Positions 1 to 5,168 of a stretch of 6,725 bases of DNA are shown one piece after another; position 1 is the stretch's first letter; every line of letters begins with the position of its first letter. Source of the DNA: Candidatus Moranbacteria bacterium RIFCSPHIGHO2_02_FULL_40_12b (GTDB taxonomy: Bacteria; Patescibacteriota; Minisyncoccia; Moranbacterales; 2-12-FULL-40-10); the NCBI GenBank assembly GCA_001784725.1, contig MFRX01000025.1, forward strand, positions 1 through 6,725, read 5' to 3'. The position numbers were made by a program, and so were the translations under genes. The notes beneath the pieces are model-generated. The model was not told the DNA's origin, did not search any database, and was given only the letters and a program-made list of their open reading frames with translations.

Positions 1-153
1 CGGCTGGTATTCGTTAAAATTTTCCTTGCGCAAAAAAACATAATACTCCCTCTCGGTATCTATTTTTTCCAGGTTTTCTATTAATTTTTGAGTATATCGT
101 CCCAGCCCCTTGCCGATAGGGCCATAAAACCGGGCATCAATTCCAACGCGCAT
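1..153 (-). CDS. GT4-family glycosyltransferase, N-terminal fragment (cut by window edge)
   Basis: The 51 visible residues begin MRVGIDARFYGPIGKGLGRY and continue with a leucine-rich helix and a YYVFL strand. This is the opening beta strand, glycine-rich turn (G-x-G-R-Y-T) and first helix of the acceptor-side Rossmann domain in MtfB-like GT4 glycosyltransferases. The start resembles the next gene upstream (440-1591: MRVGID-R, E-Y-T, NL-K-D, Y-V-F), so the two look like paralogues. Family knowledge says such retaining enzymes transfer a sugar from a nucleotide donor to a growing lipid-linked glycan at the inner face of the membrane; donor and acceptor cannot be read here. The catalytic half lies beyond base 1. 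ATG at 153-151 is chosen because it gives the standard family N-terminus. No Shine-Dalgarno sequence precedes it, but a TATAAT lies 6 nt upstream. It follows 440-1591 after a 286-bp spacer full of palindromes. Confidence 0.87.
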   Translation of the reverse strand, partial: MRVGIDARFYGPIGKGLGRYTQKLIENLEKIDTEREYYVFLRKENFNEYQP

Positions 154-159
154 GACATA

Positions 160-165
160 ATTATA
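160..165 (-). promoter_or_regulatory. Possible -10 box giving a leaderless transcript
   Basis: On the minus strand a perfect TATAAT ends 6 nt before the ATG at 153, so a sigma-70 type start point about 7 nt downstream would fall on the start codon itself. The mRNA would then be leaderless, which fits the absence of a Shine-Dalgarno sequence. The hexamer 17 bp upstream (TTTATA) is a poor -35 and there is no extended -10 TG. AT-rich spacers produce such hexamers by chance, so confidence is low. Confidence 0.33.
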
Positions 166-221
166 CTTTAATTCAAATTATTTATAAAGAAGAATGCAAC
201 AAGTAACTTTAACCCAATTAT

Positions 222-255
222 TAAAGAGGTAAGTAATCAATTACTTACCTCTTTA
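222..255. repeat. Perfect 15-bp inverted repeat (hairpin/cruciform)
   Basis: The arms 222-236 (TAAAGAGGTAAGTAA on the minus strand) and 241-255 are perfect reverse complements around a 4-base loop. As RNA this is a strong stem, but neither side is followed by a U-tract, so it is not a textbook intrinsic terminator. It lies between two glycosyltransferase genes and could end or stabilise the upstream message, bind a protein, or be part of a small interspersed element. Confidence 0.75.
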
Positions 256-283
256 CCGCCACCATTCATAAACATCATTCGCA

Positions 284-297
284 CATTCGTACGAATG
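284..297. repeat. 14-bp perfect palindrome CATTCGTACGAATG
   Basis: The sequence is its own reverse complement with no loop, as in a homodimer DNA-binding site, although no regulator is visible in the window. A weaker inverted repeat (ATATTT-tatg-AAATAT, 308-323) follows closely. The half-site word TACGAAT also recurs in the spacer at 5030-5161, so it may be a repeat word of this genome rather than an operator. Confidence 0.5.
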
Positions 298-350
298 AGA
301 CCTGCTGATATTTTATGAAATATGTCAAGATTCAATTTATAACAGGAATT

Positions 351-424
351 GCGTGTTTGCCTCTTTAGACATCTGATGTCTCGCGACCATAACAACCGAA
401 AGACATCGGATGTCCGCAAACGCG
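351..424. repeat. Compound palindromic element with two GACATCNGATGTC units
   Basis: Two near-identical 13-bp palindromes, GACATCTGATGTC at 368-380 and GACATCGGATGTC at 402-414, sit 34 bp apart centre to centre. They are enclosed by GTTTGC (355-360) and GCAAAC (416-421), so the whole block is an imperfect inverted repeat of about 70 bp with a 5-base insertion in one arm. It resembles a REP- or MITE-like intergenic element. A reading frame crosses it (minus strand 419-237, TTG start), but the frame is explained by the repeat and has no other support. The block starts just after the stop codon of the glycosyltransferase at 440-1591 and may also act as a 3' end structure for that message. Confidence 0.6.
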
Positions 425-439
425 TAAGTCCTATATAAT

Positions 440-1591
440 TTACAACTTACCAATAATTTCCAAGAACTCCTTTGCGGTTTTTAGCCAGCTGAATTTTTTT
501 GCTTGTTCCAGTCCCTTCTCCCGCAATTTTTCCCGCAGTTCCCTGTTAAGCAGAACTTCTTTTATTGCCTGGAAAATTTCATCCGGCTTGTCGGGGTCAA
601 TAAGTATTCCGGCGTTTCCCACAATTTCCGGAAGCGATGAATTATTAGAAACAATCACCGGAACGCCGGAGGCCATCGCTTCCAGCGGCGGAAAGCCGAA
701 ACCCTCGAAAAAAGAAGGGTAAACAAAAAGCGAAGCGAGATTGTAGGCGTAGGGCTTGTCTTCATCTTCAATAAATCCGGGCAGAAAGATGTCGGAGGCA
801 AAAGTGGACTTATTTATCTCATCGAATATCTTTTTATTTTTCCAGCCGGATGTCCCGGCAATTACCAATTTGTATTTATTCAGTCCTGCGTCATTTATTT
901 TTCTTAACTGGTTATAAGCGCGGATTATTCCGATAATGTTTTTCCTCGGTTCAACAGTCCCCAGATATAAAATAAATTTATACGGGAGGTTATATTTTTC
1001 TTTTATTTCCAGCAGTTTTTGGTCATTCCGGCTTATCACTTTAAAATCGCCTGACAAACCGCTTTTTATGGCGGCTAATTTCAATGAGTCAATTCCGTAA
1101 TTAATTGCCAGATCGCTTTTCGTCGATTCAGAGACCGCGATTATTAAATCAGCCCGGCGGCATATTTTCTTCGGGCTCACAAACGCGTGCCAGAGCCGTT
1201 TTTTCAATGAAAATGTCTCCGGATACTTTTCAAACGATAAATCGTGCATCGTAACAATGAGTTTTATTTTTTTACTGACGCTTCCAAAAATAATGTTGGG
1301 CATAAAATACAAGTCCGCTCCCCCGATCATTTTGTCTATTTTCGGCCAGTTGAAATACCAAAATAAAAAATTCAGAAGCTTATTCGGAAGCCGGAATTTC
1401 TTTAGCGCCGCGTTCGGATATTTTTCCAGCCATCCGAAATTAATTCTGGGGGCCTTCCAGGAATTAAAAAAAAGAACATATTTGTTCTTTTTGTCAAGTT
1501 TCAGTAGGTTTTTTAAAAGATTAAGAGTGTACTCCTCCACCCCGGTTCTCCTCCCTTCCGCTAAGCATCTTATGTCTATGCCAACTCTCAT
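440..1591 (-). CDS. GT4-family glycosyltransferase (MtfB-like)
   Basis: This is a complete 383-residue cytoplasmic glycosyltransferase with the two-Rossmann GT-B fold. The N-terminal acceptor domain (about 1-190) opens MRVGIDIRCL and carries the conserved MHD at 115-117. The C-terminal donor-binding domain starts at FILYLGTVEPRKN (206-218), whose R216/K217 match the phosphate-gripping pair of the family. The retaining-GT4 E-x7-E motif is E296 to E304 in FFEGFGFPPLEAMASG. Length is normal and no key residue is missing. The GTVEPRKN signature resembles mannosyltransferase-like members (MtfB type), but donor specificity cannot be fixed from sequence. It probably adds one sugar to the undecaprenyl-linked repeat begun by the transferase at 3602-5020. 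The gene follows the Wzz-like gene by 63 bp; its ATG (1591-1589) has no Shine-Dalgarno sequence. TAA is at 442-440. Confidence 0.94.
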   Translation of the reverse strand: MRVGIDIRCLAEGRRTGVEEYTLNLLKNLLKLDKKNKYVLFFNSWKAPRINFGWLEKYPNAALKKFRLPNKLLNFLFWYFNWPKIDKMIGGADLYFMPNIIFGSVSKKIKLIVTMHDLSFEKYPETFSLKKRLWHAFVSPKKICRRADLIIAVSESTKSDLAINYGIDSLKLAAIKSGLSGDFKVISRNDQKLLEIKEKYNLPYKFILYLGTVEPRKNIIGIIRAYNQLRKINDAGLNKYKLVIAGTSGWKNKKIFDEINKSTFASDIFLPGFIEDEDKPYAYNLASLFVYPSFFEGFGFPPLEAMASGVPVIVSNNSSLPEIVGNAGILIDPDKPDEIFQAIKEVLLNRELREKLREKGLEQAKKFSWLKTAKEFLEIIGKL

Positions 1592-1615
1592 TAATTGAAT
1601 TAGAAAATTAAAAAA

Positions 1616-1658
1616 TTAACGCATTAACGAATTATTTTTAAATCCGTTAGTCCGTTAA
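1616..1658. repeat. Inverted repeat overlapping the Wzz-like stop codon
   Basis: Arms 1616-1629 and 1645-1658 match at 12 of 14 positions when one is reverse complemented, and each is built from the word CGTTAA/TTAACG in tandem. The right arm contains the TAA stop (1657-1655) of the upstream gene. The AT-rich loop is 15 nt. As RNA this would fold immediately after the stop codon and before the next start, a possible attenuator or message-end structure; it may equally be a spacer repeat like the others in this window. Confidence 0.55.
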
Positions 1659-2242
1659 TTATTGAAATAATTTTTTATAAAAACAACCCAAATTCCGATG
1701 AATATGCCTAACGCCAAAAAAATAACCGCGGCCAATGCCAGGCCTATTTTATTTTCGCGAACCACTGGTTCATTTCCCAGAACCGTAAACCAGTTTTTTT
1801 CTTTCTGATACTTATTCAGTTCTTCCGCCTGCTTGTTGATATTTTCCACAATCGACCGGGAAACATTTTTTGCATGGCTCCTGTCGCGCAGCACGAATGT
1901 AACCTGGATGAATTGGGAGGAAAGGCGCTGCGCTTTTATTTTTCTCTGCTCTGAACCCGCGTTGGCGCCGCTGTAAATTTTCTCCTGAATCCAGGGGGAT
2001 CCCAGCCAGCGCGCAACCGTATCGGCAAATCTCTCATCTGCCTGCAACCGGTAAAAATTGTCATATTGGTAATCCCCGGTCTCCTGAATTCCGGTCCTGG
2101 TCACATTAAGATCAAGAATTATCTTGTAGGTTAACGGAGTCAATTTGTAAAAAACCAACCCGCCAATTAGAACAATGCCAACGGTTAATAAAAAAATCCT
2201 GAAATTTTTTTTGAATATGGCGATGTATTCTTTGAGCTCCAT
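1655..2242 (-). CDS. Wzz-like chain-length determinant / polysaccharide co-polymerase, short form
   Basis: The 195-residue protein has the two-helix architecture of polysaccharide co-polymerases. A short cytoplasmic N-terminus (MELKEYIAIFKKN) leads into a first membrane helix at about 14-33, a periplasm- or exterior-facing domain of about 130 residues follows, and a second membrane helix runs from about 166 to 189 before a short lysine/asparagine tail. The start motif (L-x-E-Y-I-x-I-F-K-K) and the helix-rich second half of the loop (RSHAKNVSRSIVENINKQAEELNKYQ) are typical of Wzz-family proteins. These oligomerise around the Wzy polymerase and set glycan chain length. No C-terminal tyrosine kinase domain follows, and the loop is shorter than in classical Wzz, as in many small-genome relatives. 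Its position between glycosyltransferase genes supports the role. An unrelated two-pass membrane protein is possible, as sequence identity in this family is low. No Shine-Dalgarno sequence precedes the ATG. Confidence 0.8.
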   Translation of the reverse strand: MELKEYIAIFKKNFRIFLLTVGIVLIGGLVFYKLTPLTYKIILDLNVTRTGIQETGDYQYDNFYRLQADERFADTVARWLGSPWIQEKIYSGANAGSEQRKIKAQRLSSQFIQVTFVLRDRSHAKNVSRSIVENINKQAEELNKYQKEKNWFTVLGNEPVVRENKIGLALAAVIFLALGIFIGIWVVFIKNYFNN

Positions 2243-2250
2243 AATCTATA

Positions 2251-2274
2251 ATTAAGAATTATGAATTAAGAATT
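2251..2274. repeat. Heptad repeat array, ATTAAGA type
   Basis: Three 7-bp units (ATTAAGA, ATTATGA, ATTAAGA) plus a final ATT lie end to end just upstream of the Wzz-like start codon. Together with the array at 2352-2382 they bracket the 150-bp spacer 2243-2392. Neighbouring TTCTAAT (2274-2280) is the reverse complement of units in the other array, so the two ends can pair. Confidence 0.6.
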
Positions 2275-2351
2275 TCTAATCAATGACCAATTATTAAATG
2301 CCTAATGTCTAAATTTTTTAATCAATTTTTAAAATGAAAAATTGGGATTTG

Positions 2352-2382
2352 ATTAAAAATTAGGAATTAGAAATTAGAAATT
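2352..2382. repeat. Heptad repeat array, ATTAGAA type
   Basis: Four consecutive 7-bp units (ATTAAAA, ATTAGGA, ATTAGAA, ATTAGAA) plus ATT lie just downstream of the WbaZ-like gene's stop codon (2395-2393). The strict 7-bp phase is a tandem repeat and not only AT richness. Each unit contains a stop codon on one strand or the other, so the tract is non-coding. Confidence 0.65.
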
Positions 2383-2392
2383 TATAGCGTAA

Positions 2393-3544
2393 TTATACTT
2401 TCAGTAACTTTTTATGCGCGGCTAATTCATTTTCCACATATTCCATTATCTTACTCTTAAATATCTCTCTGTCAAATTTCAGGACTCGCGAACGGATATA
2501 TTCCGGATCATAATCTTCTTCCCGGAATTTTTCAACCGCGCCAATAATGTCCTCGGGGCTTTGTTTTTCAAAAAATATTCCGGTTTTTCCTTCTTCCATA
2601 TGTTCCGGAATATCGCCTCCGCGGTAAGCGATAAGCGGCCGGCCGGACGCCATGGCTTCCATCGCCACAATCCCGAAGTCCTCTTCCTGGGGAAATATGA
2701 AAGCGCGGCATTCGGAATAATATTTCGGCAAGTCCTTTTCGGAGACCCTTCCGAGAAATTTAATATTGGGGCCCGCCAACTTCTCAAGCCGCCTCATTTC
2801 CGGCCCGCGACCGATAATTTTCAGCGGAAGTTTCAATTTATTAAACGCCTGAATGGCAATATCATGCCTTTTATAAGCAATGAGCCGGCCCACCATCAAA
2901 AAATAACCCGCCTCAACTCGCGACAAACGCGACTCGACGCGAGGCGGGTCTCCGCGCTTTTGGCTAACATAAAAATTATTGACGGCCACCGGAGGATTTA
3001 TTACTACTGAATCCTTGCGGTAATATTTTTTTATTCTTTTGGCGACAAAATTGGAATTAGCGATGAAACGGTCCACCCGGTCGGCGCTTATTTTATCCCA
3101 AAGCCGGATATAATTCATAGCGAAGGGAACAAATTTCTTTATTATTTTCGGGAAACCAAAATCCTCCGTATATTTCTGGCAATCGTCCCAGGCATAACGC
3201 ATCGGCGTATGCATATAGCAGATATGGAGGGTTTTGGGGCCGGTAATCACGCCTTTGGCATAACTGGATGAATCAGAAAGCACTATATCATAGCGGGAAA
3301 GATCAAATTGTTCTATCGCCAAGGGCATAAGCGGCGGAAAAACGCGGTGTTGTTTTTGGGCAAAGGGAAATTTCTGCAAAAAAGAGGTTCTGATTTCTAT
3401 GCCATCAAAAATACCGCGCATCGCTTCCTTGTCATAGACCAACGTATAAATCGGTGCGTAAGGAAAAAGTTCGGAAAAGCATTCCAAGACCCTTTCCGCT
3501 CCTCCATACTGGACCAGGTAATCATGAACTAAAGCAATTCTCAT
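2393..3544 (-). CDS. GT4-family glycosyltransferase (WbaZ-like) with an in-frame palindromic insert
   Basis: This is a complete 383-residue GT-B glycosyltransferase. It opens MRIALVHDYLVQYGGAERVL, the GGAE loop of the acceptor domain, followed by YMHTPMRYAWD (110-120) typical of the WbaZ-like subgroup. The donor domain starts at YFLMVGRLIAYKR, where R220 and K225 match the GRxxxxK diphosphate-binding pair. E288 and E296 in EEDFGIVAMEAMASG form the retaining E-x7-E motif. The likely role is transfer of a mannose-like sugar from a nucleotide donor onto the undecaprenyl-linked oligosaccharide; the sugar is inferred from subgroup resemblance only. Residues 199-213 (DPPRVESRLSRVEAG) are encoded by a GC-rich palindrome and lengthen the interdomain linker by about 15 residues compared with relatives as I remember them. 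Both domains remain intact, so the enzyme is probably active. The gene lies 57 bp after the phosphotransferase gene; no Shine-Dalgarno sequence precedes its ATG. Confidence 0.94.
   Translation of the reverse strand: MRIALVHDYLVQYGGAERVLECFSELFPYAPIYTLVYDKEAMRGIFDGIEIRTSFLQKFPFAQKQHRVFPPLMPLAIEQFDLSRYDIVLSDSSSYAKGVITGPKTLHICYMHTPMRYAWDDCQKYTEDFGFPKIIKKFVPFAMNYIRLWDKISADRVDRFIANSNFVAKRIKKYYRKDSVVINPPVAVNNFYVSQKRGDPPRVESRLSRVEAGYFLMVGRLIAYKRHDIAIQAFNKLKLPLKIIGRGPEMRRLEKLAGPNIKFLGRVSEKDLPKYYSECRAFIFPQEEDFGIVAMEAMASGRPLIAYRGGDIPEHMEEGKTGIFFEKQSPEDIIGAVEKFREEDYDPEYIRSRVLKFDREIFKSKIMEYVENELAAHKKLLKV
2906..2949. repeat. GC-rich palindromic element inside a coding gene
   Basis: The outer arms ACCCGCCTC (2906-2914) and GAGGCGGGT (2941-2949) are perfect reverse complements. 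The 26-bp core repeats CGCG and GACTCG/GACGCG words and can form an inner CGCG-acaaa-CGCG hairpin. The block is 30/44 G+C, well above the surrounding gene. It encodes DPPRVESRLSRVEAG, itself containing RVE twice, at the flexible join between the two glycosyltransferase domains. Composition, symmetry and position all suggest insertion of a small palindromic element into an existing gene with the frame kept open. Confidence 0.65.
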
Positions 3545-3555
3545 GACAAAATATT

Positions 3556-3575
3556 TACTACTTTAAAAAGTAGTA
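3556..3575. repeat. Inverted repeat upstream of the WbaZ-like gene
   Basis: TACTACTTT (3556-3564) and AAAGTAGTA (3567-3575) are perfect 9-bp reverse complements with two bases between, about 11 nt upstream of the ATG at 3544. A protein-binding palindrome or a 5' leader hairpin are both possible. The A-run on the low-coordinate side makes it a poor terminator. Confidence 0.5.
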
Positions 3576-3580
3576 TGAGG

Positions 3581-3598
3581 TTAAAATTGTAATTTTAA
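3581..3598. repeat. Inverted repeat after the phosphotransferase stop codon
   Basis: TTAAAATT (3581-3588) and AATTTTAA (3591-3598) are perfect 8-bp arms flanking GT, three bases beyond the stop codon (3604-3602). All pairs are A-T, so an RNA stem would be weak. It makes a pair with the neighbouring repeat at 3556-3575, so nearly the whole 57-bp spacer is inverted repeats. Confidence 0.4.
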
Positions 3599-3601
3599 AA
3601 T

Positions 3602-5020
3602 TTAATTATTTTTTCTCCGCTGGAAAAGAACTCTCAATGTATTCAGGCAGATTTGAACGTCCAGCCAAAGCGACCAGTTTTCGATGTAAAAAACATCCAT
3701 TCGGTACTCGTCCTCAAAGTCCAAATCGGACCGTCCGGAAATTTGAGCCATGCCGGTAATTCCCGGCTTGATGGTCAGCAGTCGGCGATGGTATTCATGG
3801 TATCTTTCCACCTCCCTCTGCTGGTGAGGACGAGGTCCCACCAAACTCATGTCTCCTTTCAGAACGTTAAAAAACTGGGGAATTTCGTCAATGGAATATT
3901 TTTCGATAAAAGTTCCGATTTTTGTTTTTCGCGGATCGTTTTTTATTTTATAAATCGGGCCGTTCCGGATGTTTTTTTCTTCAATTAAATTTTTTTCATA
4001 TTCCAGGGCATTTTTCATTTCCGGATTATCCTTTGAGACGCAATATTCCCATTTCATATAGCGGAATTTATAGACATAAAATTTTTTCCCGTCGTTTCCA
4101 ATTCTTTCGTTTTTATAAATCAACGGCCCGCGCGGATCTTCCAGTTTTATCAAAAGCGCGGTCAGAAGCATTACTGGCGAAGACAGCGCGATTAAAAAAA
4201 TTGAACCAAGAATATCAAAAATCCTTTTTAGGATTTTTCCCCAGCCCTCCAGCGGCGTGTTTTGAATTTCCAAAAGCGGCTCCCCGTCAAGCATCCGCAC
4301 CTCGAATTTGGAGGTTTGAAGAGTTGTTGGAACATATCGGTAGGTTATGTTGTTTATGGCGCAATAATCAATTATCTTTTCTTGGAGGTCATCGGTTATT
4401 GAAGGATCGCATAAAATAATTTCGTCAATTCCTTTTTGCTTTTTTATTTCTTTTATTTCCCTGATGTTAATGTCGCTTATTTGATCAACTATCTTATATC
4501 CAAGTTCAGGTTCCATTTTTAGTATTTTTCCAATTTCGTATAATTTAGAATTTCCGCCAATAAGCAGAACGCGGTGGACGCCAATGCCTTTGTGAACCAA
4601 CAGCCATTTTTGGATGGATTGCAGAAAATAACGGGCAATGGATACGTAGAAAACCGCCAGAACCCACGCTGAAAGAATTATGAATCTTGAAGAAAACCAT
4701 TCGCGCTTGAGGAATATCGCCACAATGATTACCACGAGACCGATGGAAGTGGCAGTGAAAATTTTGCGCAGTTCCTGGGAAAATCTCCGGGTCGCCCGGA
4801 TATCATAAAGACCTTCAAGGGCGTAGATGGCGATAAAAAAAGGAACTACAATTAAAATCATCTTCATGTAGCTCTCAAAAGGAAATTTATAAAGTTTAGG
4901 AAGTTGTGCCAACACCTGCGGAATGTCACGGATAGCAAAAGCTGAAACAGCTGCCAACACTATCATCGCGAAATCAACCGGGACCTGGATAAAACTAAAA
5001 AAAAGTTCTGATCTCTTCAT
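3602..5020 (-). CDS. Polyprenyl-phosphate glycosyl-1-phosphate transferase (WbaP/WcaJ-type initiating enzyme)
   Basis: This 472-residue membrane enzyme starts glycan synthesis by moving a sugar-1-phosphate from a UDP-sugar onto undecaprenyl phosphate. Four N-terminal membrane helices lie at about 11-31, 52-70, 91-105 and 112-131. A Rossmann-like cytoplasmic domain follows at about 147-235 (VLLIGGNSKLYEIGKIL), as in large WbaP/WcaJ proteins. The catalytic bacterial sugar transferase domain covers about 262-472. It has the re-entrant helix after KRIFDI (265-270) with the helix-breaking P282, then DPRGPLIYKNERIG (295-308), YKFRYM (317-322), the D378-E379 pair in SIDEIPQFFNVLKGDMSLVGPRP, and the C-terminal KPGITGMAQISGR (418-430). 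All catalytic signatures are present. Sugar specificity is not readable. As the first enzyme of the pathway it heads the cluster, upstream of two complete GT4 genes and the Wzz-like gene. The ATG at 5020 has no Shine-Dalgarno sequence. Confidence 0.94.
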   Translation of the reverse strand: MKRSELFFSFIQVPVDFAMIVLAAVSAFAIRDIPQVLAQLPKLYKFPFESYMKMILIVVPFFIAIYALEGLYDIRATRRFSQELRKIFTATSIGLVVIIVAIFLKREWFSSRFIILSAWVLAVFYVSIARYFLQSIQKWLLVHKGIGVHRVLLIGGNSKLYEIGKILKMEPELGYKIVDQISDINIREIKEIKKQKGIDEIILCDPSITDDLQEKIIDYCAINNITYRYVPTTLQTSKFEVRMLDGEPLLEIQNTPLEGWGKILKRIFDILGSIFLIALSSPVMLLTALLIKLEDPRGPLIYKNERIGNDGKKFYVYKFRYMKWEYCVSKDNPEMKNALEYEKNLIEEKNIRNGPIYKIKNDPRKTKIGTFIEKYSIDEIPQFFNVLKGDMSLVGPRPHQQREVERYHEYHRRLLTIKPGITGMAQISGRSDLDFEDEYRMDVFYIENWSLWLDVQICLNTLRVLFQRRKNN

Positions 5021-5029
5021 AGTATTCTT

Positions 5030-5161
5030 TACGAATTACGAATTTATTACAAATATACGAATTATTCTTTGATTATTGCTAATTAATTTCTATAAATCAA
5101 ATCCTAAAAAAGCATAAAATAAAAAAGGATTAGTATATTCGTATTTGATTTGTAATTCGTA
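5030..5161. repeat. Nested inverted-repeat spacer with TACGAAT words
   Basis: The spacer between rnpB and the phosphotransferase gene has facing arms at several depths. TACGAATTAC (5030-5039) faces GTAATTCGTA (5152-5161), ATACGAAT (5055-5062) faces ATTCGTAT (5137-5144), and AATCC (5100-5104) faces GGATT (5127-5131) around an A-rich centre. AAATCAAAT (5094-5102) also has a partner at 5143-5151, so alternative pairings exist. Overall it is an imperfect 132-bp hairpin or cruciform, MITE-like in shape. No convincing terminator for rnpB or promoter for the downstream gene stands out. Confidence 0.55.
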
Positions 5162-5168
5162 GAGAAAT

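Noticed and set aside
323..328. TTGACA on the minus strand as a -35 box
   Set aside because: No acceptable -10 lies 16-18 bp downstream. The same is true of the TTGACA at 5679-5674, which lies inside rnpB.
237..419. 60-codon open frame on the minus strand between two glycosyltransferase genes
   Set aside because: It starts with TTG, no ribosome site is visible, and it runs through the palindromic element at 351-424 and other inverted repeats. It reads as translated repeat DNA.
2251..2382. CRISPR-like array
   Set aside because: Units are 7 bp, without spacers of constant length, and no cas gene is near. It is simple heptad repetition.
3653..4419. Plus-strand open frames of 111 and 165 codons
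   Set aside because: They lie antisense to the phosphotransferase gene, whose minus-strand frame carries all the family motifs. The same applies to plus-strand frames at 1257-1598, 2561-3010, 3308-3532 and 5986-6402.
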